A DNA stretch of 64,000 nt from Edaphochlamys debaryana (taxonomy: Eukaryota > Chlorophyta > Chlorophyceae > Chlamydomonadales): contig JAEHOE010000002.1 of assembly GCA_016858145.1 (NCBI GenBank), positions 1,178,001 through 1,242,000 of the forward strand. Reading direction: 5' to 3'. The notes under the pieces are model-generated. The model saw only the letters and a list, made by a program, of their open reading frames with translations, was not told where the DNA came from and ran no database searches. This document shows, one piece after another, positions 10,099-20,586 of the stretch (the stretch's first letter is position 1; each line of letters begins with the position of its first letter). The position numbers were made by a program, and so were the translations under genes.

Positions 10099-13000
10099 AT
10101 GGCCGGCTGGCTCGAGCTGCTGTGGGACCGGCCTTCCGAGCCCGAACCCGACGTGCAGGACCGGTGGAAGTGGGACGTCACGAATGGCCTACTCACGAAG
10201 AAGGTGCTGAAGGCGCAGCGCACCGCGCTGCGGTCGGGCAGCCCCGATGTGAAGCGCAAGGTGCTGGGCCACATCGCGGCGCTGGCGGAGACCAGCGTGG
10301 AGCTGCAGGGCGCGCTCTGCGACGCCAAGGTCACCTCTGACGTGTGCACCGTCTTCCTGACGGACCCCTCGGCGGCGGTGAGGCGCTAAGCGCAGCAGGG
10401 AGTGGCGGGGGCCAAACGGGGCTCAGCGAGTCCGCGCAGGGCCGGCTCTCCGCCCCGCGCCTCCTCCTGGCGCCCGTCTGGGGCGCCAGCATTGCGTCAA
10501 GGCTCTGGGGCAGCCCTGGGGAGCCTTCTTGGGTGCGGCGAGGCTCCTCCGGGAGGTGGCCAACGCTCAGCGGCGTGTGTGGACCCGTGGGCCCCGCCTC
10601 GAAGCCCTGGCCCCCTCCCTTCCTCTCCCCTCCCTTTCCCCCCCCCCCCCAACAGGTCCAGGAGGCTGCCGCCGACGCCCTGGCGGCCCTGGTCCACCTG
10701 CACCCCGGCAACGCCGCCGCCGTGGCCTCCGCCTCGGCCCCGCCGCCCCGCCGCGGCGGCCTGGGCTCCGCCGGCGCCGCGACGCCCCCCTCCCCCAGCT
10801 CCACGCCCCCCTCCCCACGCTCCCTGGCGCCCCACACCTCGGCTCTGCAGCCCATCCCCCACGCCCTCGCCCTCGTCCAAAACCACGGCCGCCACCTCGA
10901 CCTGGCCACCTCCGCCGCGGAGCTGCTGGCGGCCCTGGCCGCCGTCCCGCCCGCCGCCGCCGCCGTCACGTCCCTGCTGCTCCGCCCCGCCGCCGCCTCC
11001 TCGCTCCTCTCCGTCGCCCAAGCCGCCAGCCGCGCCGCGCTGTCCGCCTCCACCCCCGCCGCCCGCACCGCACGACTCATGGAGCTCCTACACGCCCTCA
11101 TGGCTCTCCTCCTGGTAGCAGGCGCGGCGGGAGGGCCGGCGGTGTGTCGAGAGCTCGGTCGGTCCCAAGGCCTAAGCGCCCTGTTGGAGCTGGCGACGGC
11201 GCACCGGGGCCAGCGGGACGCACCACCCGCGCCCGCGCCGGCGGCGGGGCAGGGCAAGGCGGGCAAGGGCGAGGCGAAGCAGGCGGCGGCGGTGGGCCAG
11301 GCGGCGGCGGCGGCGGCGGCGGCGGCGGATCACGCGGGGGTGGTGCGGGATGCGCTGAGCCTGCTCAGCCTCATCGCAACGCAGGTGCGTGGTGTCAGTG
11401 GGGCCGGGGGAAGGGCGTGCGCGAGTGGAGGTTGGAGCTGGAGGCTTGGGCGTCTTGCGTTGGAGCATGTGGGCGAGGGAGGTGCCGTCGTCACCCGTGT
11501 GCGTCCCGCTTCCTTGGGCCCACTTGGGCTCCCAGCTCCGACCCTTGTCTCCGCTAACACCTACTACTACTGCAGTTGGGGTCGGGGCCGGGCAAGCACC
11601 GCATCAAACTCCAGCGCCAGCGCCCCCACCCTCTCAACCTCGTGCCCTCGTTCCCGTCCTCACCACTCCAACTCCGTACCCACTCCCTTGCAGGTCCCCG
11701 CCCAGCGGCTGCCGCTCCTGGAGGCGGACGGCGTGCGGCGCCTGCTGTCCGTGCTGCGCGACCTGACCCTGCCCTGGAGCGTACGGCTGCAGGCGGTGGC
11801 GGCGCTGACGGCGGCGGCGGCGGCGCCCACGCTGGCGGCGGAGCTGGTGGCGGCGCGGGGCCTGGAGGCAGCGTTTGCGCTGCTCGAGGCCGCGGCGGGC
11901 GGCAAGGGCGCAGCAGGTAGGTGCGCTGGGCGCTGGGAGTCTCGGCTAAGCGGTGCTTTGGGGGCAGAGCTGCTCGATGGTTGGCGGGGTTAGGTTGGGC
12001 ACTACCTTAGCGCTGGTGCGTTCCCTTCACACTTCGGCCGCAGGCGGTGGAGGAGCATCGACACCCGTCAAGAGCGGTGCAGGCGCTGGGGCCTCCCGCG
12101 CCGCCGCCTCACCCGCCGCAGGTGCGCCACCGTCGCCCGCCACCGCTGCGCTGGCGGCGGCGGTGGCCGTCAGCGCCGCCGCCGACGAGGCGGAGCCGAC
12201 TGACGATGTAGTGGCGGAGGCGCTGCTGGGCCTGATCGATGCGGCGGTCGGGAGCCGGGAGCCGGCGGCGGCGGCCGAGGCGGGTGCGCGGCTGCCGGCG
12301 CTGCTGGCGGCGTTCCGTCACGGCATGGCGGACTTTCGGGGGGGCGGCTACCGGGTCGCGGAGGGCGCGGCGCAGGTGAGACTCCTGGGCCCGGGGTGGG
12401 GCCTCGAGGATTAGCAGCAACACGTGTCCCCAGTGGGCCCCCGCCAGCCTCGCTCGCGGGAGCGGGCGTTGTGGCTGCTCTGAAGACCCGGGGCCCATGC
12501 CTCGCTTGAGTACTCCGCACATGGAGTGGCAAAAGCAACCCCGGCACAGCCACGCACCTATCATGAGGTCACGAGCCCGTGACCCCCACCCACCACCCTC
12601 ATCCCCTCCCTCCAGGTCCTGTTCCGCCTCGCCCGCCAGCCCTCCCTACCCTCGCTGCTCCCAGCGCTCTCCGCCCCCGAGGCCGCGGGGCCTCTGGCGG
12701 CGCTGGTGGAGCGGGGCCGGGACTACGGGGCCGCGGCGGACGCCAAGCAGGCCGCCGTGGTGCACGCGGCGTGGTGCGCGGCGGGCGTGCTGTGCCAGGT
12801 GAGGGGCGTGCTGTGCCAGGTGAGGGGCGTGCTGTGCGAGGTCCGGGGCGTGCTGTGCCAGGTGAGGGGCGGCGGACTGGCAGTCCCCCAGATCGGGTGT
12901 TGAAGAGTCGGGGGCAGTTGGTGTGGGCTGTGGGTGGAGTTTGCGCCGTCAGCAGCCGGGCAAGATTGAGCAGTACACACGCCTCACGCTACATTTGCCT

Positions 13001-15738
13001 CACTCCCCAACGTACAGGTGATCGACGCGGAGCGCCGCAAGCCCCGCATCGGCGCCGGCGCCTCCTCCTCCACCGCCCCCGCCGCCGCCGCCGCCGGCTC
13101 CGCTTCCTCCTCCCAGCCCTTCTCCGCCGCGGCCCTAGACCGGCTGCAAGCAGTGCTGAGGCTGCTGGATGCGACGGCGCCGGCGCTGCTGGCGGCGGCG
13201 GGGGCCGTGGCGCCGCCGCCGGTTACTGGCGGCACGCCGGGGCGGCCGCCGAACGATGTGTTGGGACCCGCGGGTGAGGCTGATGGGCGCTGAGTTGGCT
13301 CGCGAGTCGCGACCGGTCCTGTGCTGCTGCCCGTGCACCCTGCACTGCCCTGCAAGCTGTCATTGGCCTGGCCCTCCCCCAACACTCACCAACTCCCTCG
13401 CACTCCTTAGCCTCGTTGCCCGTCACCCCACCTACCCCATCCTCACCTTGACTCTTCCCCTCCTCAACTGCCCCAGGCCTGGCCCTCCTGTCGGGCGAGC
13501 GCGTGGCGTCAGACCTGCAGGACGCCACGTCAGCGCTGCTGACTCAGCTGCTGGAGGCGGCGCAACAGCCGGCGGCAAAGCAGGCGCTGGTGGCGGCGGG
13601 GGCGGCGGCGGCGGTGCGGCCGCTGCTGCCCTGGCGGGCTGTGCAGGTGCGGAGATATCGGGCGCAAACAACACGGCAACCCCTTCTCCATTTCTTTCGC
13701 TTCAGCTTTCCTGCTAAGCAGCTGCTGCTTCTACATGCCCCCATCCTTCCCCTCCCATAACGTATAACGCGCCCTGCCCCACTCCCAGTACCCCTCCAAG
13801 CGCCTGCTGCACCTGCTGGGGGAGCTGGAGCCCGAGTACCAGCCCTTCGTGCGCTACGGCTGCGGCCCCCTGCTGGCGGCGCTGCTGGCGGGGCAGGGGG
13901 TGGACCCGGGGCCGCTGCTGGCCAAGAAGGTGCGGCCGGGGGGGTGGGCGGGGATGGGGATGGGGAGGCGGGGGTGGATGAGCGTGTGCACTGCCTGGGG
14001 CGCGGGTTGGCGGCGCTGGGCAGGGGTGTGGCTGGTGCGGAGGGCGGGTGAGCGGGAAGTGCGGACGTAGGGCATGGGCGGGTTGCAAGCGTCGAGCGGG
14101 GCAAGGCCGGCTTACAAAGGCACAGTGGCACACAGGGAGCGGGGCGGGTGAGCATGTGGGCGGTGTGTGGGGTGGGGGTGGGTGCCTTTGCGGGGCTGGG
14201 CTTCGCGTGGCAGGTGCGGAGGGCGCGGTTGAGGGGGCGGGGAGGATGCCGGCGTGTGCACATGGGCTGGACGGGTGAGAGCATCTGCGCCACTGCGCCC
14301 CCAGTGCTCCGCCCATCCCTACTCCCTCATCTGTACCCACCGCTGCGCGGGCCAGAAACTTGGCCATCGTGTATCCATGTTGAAAGATAGCTCCTCGGGA
14401 GTCGAGCGGGGGGTCGAGCCGGACTCGCCGCTCGACTCTCGAGGAGCTTTGTTTCAACACGGAGAACACGATGGCCACGTTGGGGCTCGGAGGGGATGGA
14501 CCGTGAGCCAGCGGTAGCGTGGTGGGAGGTGGGGGTTACGCGAGGTGCGCACGCGGGCGCGGCATGTGCGGCATGGCTCCCACCTCGGTCAACGGGCACG
14601 TGGATGCACCCACGTGCTCCTCGCCACATCGCTTCTTCGCTTCGAAGCCGTGCCTTACAGCTTCCCCGCGCCCCATCCCCGCCCACGTCCCATCCCCAAA
14701 CCCGTCCCCCCACGACCACCCCACCCCCAGGTGGACGCGCACATCCTCCTGTCCCTGGAGGATGAGGCGCTGAGGGGCAGCCTGGGGCTGGACGAGGTGG
14801 CGGTGCTCAAGGTGAGACCGGCCTCTGCAAGATGCCGGTATGGGTATGGGCTCGACAGCCTCACTGGAGGACGCTAGCGCGCATAGCCGTCAATGCCTAA
14901 GCGCCCTTCCCAAATGCCTTGGCGCTACAGGACCGCCTCCCTCCCTCCCGCCCGTCCAACCCCCGCCCCACACCCTCCGACGAAGCCCCGCTAAGCCTAC
15001 ATGCCTATCCCAACCTGGACCTGTCCCCCCCTAAAGTCCACCTCTTCTCCCACCACCCATCCACTCGCCCCCACACTCTCCAGGTGGCCCGCATCCGCTC
15101 CGCGCACGCGCTCTTCTGCGCCCTGGACGCCGCGGACGGGCGCATGGACGGCTGCGTGGCGGCGGGGGACGTGGAGGCCTTCCTGGGTGACACCGCGGCC
15201 ATGCGCCCGGGGGCGGCGGCGGACCTGCGGGAGCGGCTGTTCAGGGAGCTGCAGGTGGGGCTGCGGGAGGGAGGGGAGGGGGGCAGAGGTTGGAGGATGG
15301 AAGATGGAATGCCGTGGAACATGCGCGAGAGGCCGGTCGGGGCAGGGTCGGGTGGAGGGGGGTGGAGTGTTGGCACATATGCGTCAGCCCGCACCGGAGG
15401 GCGCTGACGTTGGGTCCTTCCTTTCATCCGCTCCTCCCTACCGCACCCCACCCACCCCCCAGGTGCTGCCCGGCGAGCCCGTGTGCTTCCTGCAGTTCGT
15501 GTCCGCCTTCCCCTGGTTCGACGGGGAGCTGCGTGCGGTGTTGCCGCCCAACGCACCCCTGCAGCTGGGCGCGCCGGGGCCGGGCGGGGCGCCGGACTAC
15601 TCGGCCCGCAGCGCCAAGCGCCAGAGGCTGCACGGCGGAGGGGCGGGGCCGGGCGTGGGCGTGGGCGCAGGCGTGGGCACGCCCACGCGCGGCGGCACGC
15701 CGGGGCGGGGCGGGGCGCCGGTCATTGAGGTGGACTAA
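10099..15738 (+). CDS. Armadillo-like repeat protein with C-terminal SAM-like region
   Basis: Eleven exons: 10099-10377, 10656-11384, 11694-11916, 12044-12375, 12616-12798, 13018-13273, 13477-13646, 13789-13929, 14731-14811, 15084-15254 and 15463-15738; phases agree and give 946 residues. Residues 1 to about 720 are helical, Leu/Ala-rich and armadillo/HEAT-like (for example VQEAAADALAALVHLHP and LPWSVRLQAVAALTAAA), with Ala/Pro loops. Residues about 725-815 (LHLLGELEPEYQPFV, then DAHILLSLEDEALRGSLGL, then EVAVLKVARI) have the five-helix spacing of a sterile alpha motif. An acidic loop DGRMDGCVAAGD follows and resembles a degenerate EF-hand. The C terminus is Gly/Arg-rich and ends VIEVD. I do not recognise the family; the domain assignment is by pattern only. 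Exon 5 ends in a 21-bp tandem repeat offering several in-frame donors. TGTAA lies at 15911-15915. Confidence 0.72.
12787..12870 (+). repeat. Four-copy 21-bp tandem repeat across a splice donor
   Basis: Units at 12787-12807, 12808-12828, 12829-12849 and 12850-12870. Each contains a CAG/GTGAGG donor (the third is changed to GAG/GTCCGG). The unit is 21 bp, so using donor 1, 2 or 4 changes the protein only by blocks of seven residues (VRGVLCQ-like), always in frame. Confidence 0.95.
14361..14477. repeat. Long inverted repeat (hairpin) in an intron
   Basis: Left arm 14361-14409 and right arm 14429-14477 are reverse complements over about 49 bp with a few mismatches and one small offset; the spacer is about 19 bp. 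The arms begin and end with TGGCCATCGTGT / ACACGATGGCCA. It lies in intron 8 of the armadillo gene. It could be a small MITE-like insertion or a microRNA-type precursor; sequence alone cannot decide. Confidence 0.85.
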
Positions 15739-16485
15739 AGGCTGCGGTGGGAGGGGTCGGCATGGTGAGGAAGAGGCGGTTGTGGTTGAGCTGAGGGAGG
15801 CGTGGCTGTGTGGCTGGTGTCCTGCCACAGACGTTGCAAGAGGGCATTGCATTCGGCTCAAAGGAGATGTGGCTGTTGTCCGCGCGGGAGAACCCCCAGC
15901 GGCCCACCAATGTAAGCTCGACCTTTGACCGCCCGTGCGTTACCGGTACCCCAAGAGGTGAGACTGGTTGGCTTGATTCTCCGAGCGGTCGAATGCTGTC
16001 ACTTCACTCGCTCTCCGATCTCCGCTCAGCCGCAGCTCACCCCGTATCGGATTATACTGGCTGCAGCTGTGTGCGCGGTGCTCGCTGACTTGTGTGCCCA
16101 CTGGTTGTACGAGTTTGGCACGATTTCCAACACCGACTGCGGACACCCCGATGTCCGCCGCAAACGACAGGCCGCGGCGGACCGTCGTGATTGAAAATAT
16201 CACATAACATAACATCCCGGCGGAGCGTGCTTAGAGCTGAGCGCTAGCTGCGTGCGTAGGGGGGCGTGTGGGCGGAGGTAGGCGCAAATTGACATGCAGA
16301 CTTACATGCCGAACGCCGCACCGGCATGAAGCGGTAGTAGGACGCGTCGCAGACTCTATCCAAATTAGCAACCAGACCCTTGCAACGGCTTAGAAACAAC
16401 AACACGCATGCATCGCCAAATTTGGCCACCTTACGTCTCCCATTCCTGTCTGCCGTACTTCACAACCCACGTCAATGCTAGCCTC
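15739..16485. other. 3' flank of armadillo gene, no gene seen
   Basis: Contains the probable polyadenylation signal TGTAA at 15911-15915 for the armadillo gene and TTACA at 16302-16306, a minus-strand TGTAA for the small ORF at 16486-16755. Sequence right after the stop recurs, diverged, after 20024 and after 25051. Confidence 0.5.
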
Positions 16486-16755
16486 TCAGGCCACTCCAAA
16501 CAGCGACAGGGCCCCGTCAATGACAATGCCTGCCTTGGCATTCTCGTTCGCCTTCAGGAGGGTCGTCGCCTCCACAATCGAGTCGCGTACCCTGTGCGAC
16601 ACCTTCGTGCGGTGGTCCAAGCTCGCATACTGGCGCTCCAGAGCCTCCAGCTTGCACTGCAGCTCCTCCCTCTCGGACCTCGAGGACACATAGGCGACTG
16701 CGCTCCTCAGGAGACTGATCAACCCGATGATGCCTGCAACCTCGATGCCGGACAT
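16486..16755 (-). CDS. Small hypothetical protein, hydrophobic N terminus plus coiled coil
   Basis: Single-exon ORF of 89 residues. It starts MSGIEVAGIIGLISLLRSAV, an amphipathic or membrane-inserting helix, then a charged heptad-like stretch (SEREELQCKLEALERQYAS), and ends with a second hydrophobic patch (AGIVIDGALSLFGVA). A minus-strand TGTAA lies 180 bp downstream of the stop, which supports transcription. The frame stays open upstream of this ATG to another ATG at 16806, but the shorter start puts the hydrophobic helix at the N terminus. I do not recognise a family. The layout recalls the short N-terminal domains of fungal STAND proteins, but that is only a resemblance in pattern. Confidence 0.42.
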   Translation of the reverse strand: MSGIEVAGIIGLISLLRSAVAYVSSRSEREELQCKLEALERQYASLDHRTKVSHRVRDSIVEATTLLKANENAKAGIVIDGALSLFGVA

Positions 16756-18729
16756 TCTGCGCATGCAAGGGGGCAGGTGTCGGTGTGGCGTATAAGCGCA
16801 TGGCAAGCTGAGGACGCTGCGGCGTGCGTCTATGTACGCTGACTAGCAAGCCAGCCAGAGACCCCCGAAGCCGCCATTGCCCGCCTGCTGCATACCTGCC
16901 TGTGATACCGGTAAGGGGTTTCCTGCCCAGGGCAAATGTCTAAGCCTTCAGTTGAGTTGAGTAGATTGGGAGGGACAGCAATGCACGCCCGTCAATGCTC
17001 CCCTGAATGCACGCGTGCCGATTATATGACTCTCCCAGACCCGCCCGGACCTCCCTGGAGCTGTACATCCGCACCTGCCACCGTCATTCAGCCGCCAATA
17101 CAACCGGAGGCAACCGGTGTGGTCCTCCTCTAGATATACCAGGTACACGCTGCCGCCAAAGCTGAGGTTCTGTGACCTCGGCTCCTTGCTCGTCCAATTT
17201 GACGCACGTCAGGACAAGGTGTCACCGGGAGTCACCCTCCTTCACCCTCTGGTCACCCCTGCTAGCGGGTGAGGCGCGAGAAACACAGGAATAAAGTCTT
17301 TAACATATACGTCACGTTACCTAGGTGTAACGTAACGTGGCGCGTTCGGTGGCCACCCATCGACGTTACGTTAGCCTTAGACCCCGCCTGACCCGGGAGG
17401 CCTACGCGCCTTCCTGGCCTGACCCCGCCGCGCTCCGTCACCTCGATCGCGCGTGCACCACTCCACATTTCCTAGACTCGATCAGCCGAGCGCTGGTATG
17501 CCCACTACTCGCTATGCTCTGGGGGGCCCGCCGAGCGAAACATGCCGCCGCCGCCGCCGGAACATTTCGCAACATACCGCAACGTTACAATTCCTAGGAT
17601 ATATTGACACAAGGAAGAAACGAGGACTGTGCTAGATACACCGGCGTCGAGTCAGCGTGTGACGCATGTCGGCGTGCATGTGCGTGATGAGGGCGACCGC
17701 ACTTAGTCCTCTGGCCTTATGTGCATACCCTCAAGGTCGGCACTAGGTCGGCACTAGGTCGGCACTAGACGGGTTGAAAGGCCACAACACCAAGTAGCTC
17801 ACGTGGGCTAACGTGCCATCGAGTGCCATCGAGTCCTTTCGAGTTTCATGTCCCCGCCGCTACACCGCCGAGTATTTGCAGACGACAGGAGCTGCTTTCT
17901 AGTGCATGTGCCAGAGTCACGCCTTGTCTCCCTACGTTCGCCCTTTTTGGGCTGAGCCCCCGGCGCGTAGCGCCTGGCGCGGCCCCCCCAGATTATGGGG
18001 CCGAGAGATTACCCCGTGCCTGTGTCACACATCAACATGCGATTCACCTATCCCGCAATGCCACAAGCCTAACCTTCCTTATCCCTATTGTATGTGATTG
18101 AGAGCAGGGAAACTTATCGACCCTACGCAAACTCAACATGTTGGGAAGGCAGTCTCACCACCTTGCACCCATAGCCCAAGCAGCAGTATAGAGCACCTTG
18201 AAGTTAAGATCGACGTAGTTTCGACAAGTTTGGGCGCGGCTGTTGCGAGGATGGCTGTGGTGCCGACTTCGGTCAAACCTCGCCGACCAAGCCCGGACCG
18301 AGCGCGATGTTGCTATCTTACCTCTTGCAGCTAAGATCCGTCGAGGAGGAAGTATGGGCAACACTTTTTCGCCGGTCGGCGTGGAAATGTGTTTCGCCCC
18401 GCGTCCATCCTTGGCCCCCTGTCCCCCCGAAGCTTCGCGCGGAGCACGCCACACGGCCCCGCGCTTTGCACCGTGCCTGCACGCATATACCGCATATACC
18501 GCTAAAGTCCCTTGTCGTCCTGCTTGTCCTGCTTGTCGTCCTGCTTCCGCCCTTCACAGGGGACAGGGGAGGAAGGCCGGGCGGACAGGGGTTGCAAGGG
18601 CGGAGAGGGGGAACCAGGGGAAGCTGGAGCGTTTTGTCGGTCCGTCTGGGTGATGGGCTAGGGCCGTTCCAGCTGCTGAGGGTTGCTGCATATGGTTTCG
18701 CCGATCCGCCCCCCTGATCTACGTTTGGG
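16756..18729. other. Gene-poor, less GC-rich repeat-bearing stretch
   Basis: About 2 kb with no ORF I can support. It holds a three-copy 11-bp tandem repeat (17735-17767), several ACGTTACGT-like short palindromes around 17305-17370, and lower GC than the flanks. It may be decayed transposon sequence, but I see no terminal repeats or transposase fragment. Confidence 0.4.
17735..17767. repeat. 11-bp tandem repeat, three copies
   Basis: GGTCGGCACTA repeated exactly at 17735-17745, 17746-17756 and 17757-17767. No associated gene. Confidence 0.95.
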
Positions 18730-19066
18730 GGGTCTAGCTACTTGTGACGTGTGGGCCGTGGGCGGCGTGGGGCGCGGGTGGGCATGGGCGGGGCCGTGGA
18801 GGTTTGGAGCAGGTCGATGCAGGAGTCGATGGCAGGGGCGCGGGGTATGGTACTCGACCGTTGGATGACCGTTGCCCTGCATCGCGCCGAATTGGGGCCG
18901 TGCACCTTCTCCTTGAGCCGCCCCGACGCCGGAGTCTAGTAAGAATACCCTGGTCGATGGGGCTCTCACCTGGGCAGGATCCCCCGACGGTTGAGGCGCA
19001 CGTGGATGCACCCGTGCCCTCACATCTCGATTTAGCGATCAACGATTCCCTCACCCCACCCCCCAG

Positions 19067-20024
19067 GTGGACGCGCACATCCTCCTGTCCCTGGAGGCTG
19101 GACGAGGTGGCGGTGCTCAAGGTGGGGCTGGCCCCGGGGTTGCCTGGGCCCGACGCAGCGTCATGCCAGCGAGCGTGGGCAAGAATGAGCGAGGCACAGG
19201 CCGGCACGGCTCAAGTGCAGTATAACCGGAGACGTTAACGATGCCCCGCTATGGCACGACCTGCCCAGCAACTAGTTCATCCTTGTCCCAGCCTGGACCT
19301 GTCCCCCGCTCCCCCCTAAAGTCCCACCTCTTCTCCCACCACCCATCCACTCGCCCCCACACTCTCCAGGTGGCCCGCATCCGCTCCGCGCACGCGCTCT
19401 TCTGCGCCCTGGACGCCGCGGACGGGCGCATGGACGGCTGCGTGGCGGCGGGGGACGTGGAGGCCTTCCTGGGTGACACCGCGGCCATGCGCCCGGGGGC
19501 GGCGGCGGACCTGCGGGAGCGGCTGTTCAGGGAGCTGCAGGTGGGGCTGCGGGAGGGAGGGGAGGGGGGCAGAGGTTGGAGGATGGAAGATGGAATGCCG
19601 TGGAACATGCGCGAGAGGCCGGTCGGGGCAGGGTCGGGTGGAGGGGGGTGGAGTGTTGGCACATATGCGTCAGCCCGCACCGGAGGGCGCTGACGTTGGG
19701 TCCTTCCTTTCATCCGCTCCTCCCTACCGCACCCCACCCACCCCCCAGGTGCTGCCCGGCGAGCCCGTGTGCTTCCTGCAGTTCGTGTCCGCCTTCCCCT
19801 GGTTCGACGGGGAGCTGCGTGCGGTGCTGCCGCCCAACGCACCCCTGCAGCTGGGCGCGCCGGGGCCGGGCGGGGCGCCGGACTACTCGGCCCGCAGCGC
19901 CAAGCGCCAGAGGCTGCACGGCGGAGGGGCGGGGCCGGGCGTGGGCGTGGGCGCAGGCGTGGGCACGCCCACGCGCGGCGGCACGCCGGGGCGGGGCGGG
20001 GCGCCGGTCATTGAGGTGGACTAA
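19067..20024 (+). pseudogene. Truncated duplicate of the armadillo gene 3' end
   Basis: Copies of exons 9, 10 and 11 of the gene at 10099-15738, introns included. Exon 9 copy (19067-19121) has lost 26 bp and is frameshifted. Exon 10 copy is 19370-19540 and exon 11 copy 19749-20024; the 655 bp from 19370 to 20024 differ from 15084-15738 at a single base I could find (a T/C change near 15541/19827, V to A if read in that frame, silent in the real one). Similarity weakens left of about 19290, although fragments resembling intron 8 continue to about 18970. There is no promoter or 5' part, so it is a pseudogene, although exons 10-11 are intact. Confidence 0.93.
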
Positions 20025-20586
20025 AGGCTGTGTCCGAGGGAGGGGTCGGCATGGGTTGGAAGGGGCGTTGTGGTTGGGCTGAGGGTGCCGTAGCTGTTGT
20101 CCTAAAAGCCTGCCAGGCATGCTTGGGATGCCGTCGGGGAGTCATGGTTGATTGTCACCCTGGCATGGAGTCCGGGGATCATGTGTGGTTGCCAGAGAGG
20201 TTGGTAAGGCAAGTTCAGGATCCCCTGGCAAGGATTACCCTCCGCCGCCAAAGGTTCGGCCCCCGCCCTACTAATTCGAAGCGACTTGGGGTCTCTTGGG
20301 GACGGGTTGCTAGGGTTGGTGCTGCTCGGATGCAATGCCCACCACCCCACCCCAGCCCAGACCACGGCCCTCCGCCGCCGAAGGTTCGGCCCCGCGCTGT
20401 CAATCCACGAGCAATCCGAGCAACACCGCGAAGCGACTTGGGGTACGGTTTGCCTTGGCGACGTGGCAAGTTTGGGGGTGGCAAGTTGGGTACGGTTGGG
20501 ATGGTTAAAAGCGGACACCTGGCCAGTTCTTGCACCAGTTGTCTCGACCCAGGGATCAGTTCTTGTTCTCAGTAGTATTTCGCAGG
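20025..20586. promoter_or_regulatory. Upstream region of the patatin gene with a direct repeat
   Basis: A diverged direct repeat is present: 20236-20300 and 20367-20445 share CCTCCGCCGCC(A/G)AAGGTTCGGCCC and further on GCGAAGCGACTTGGGGT-like sequence. The first 100 bp resemble the 3' flank of the armadillo gene. The patatin promoter must lie here. Confidence 0.5.

Noticed and set aside
19370..20024. Second functional armadillo-type gene
   Set aside because: Exons 10-11 are intact, but the upstream exon 9 copy has a 26-bp frameshifting deletion and no other exons or promoter are present.
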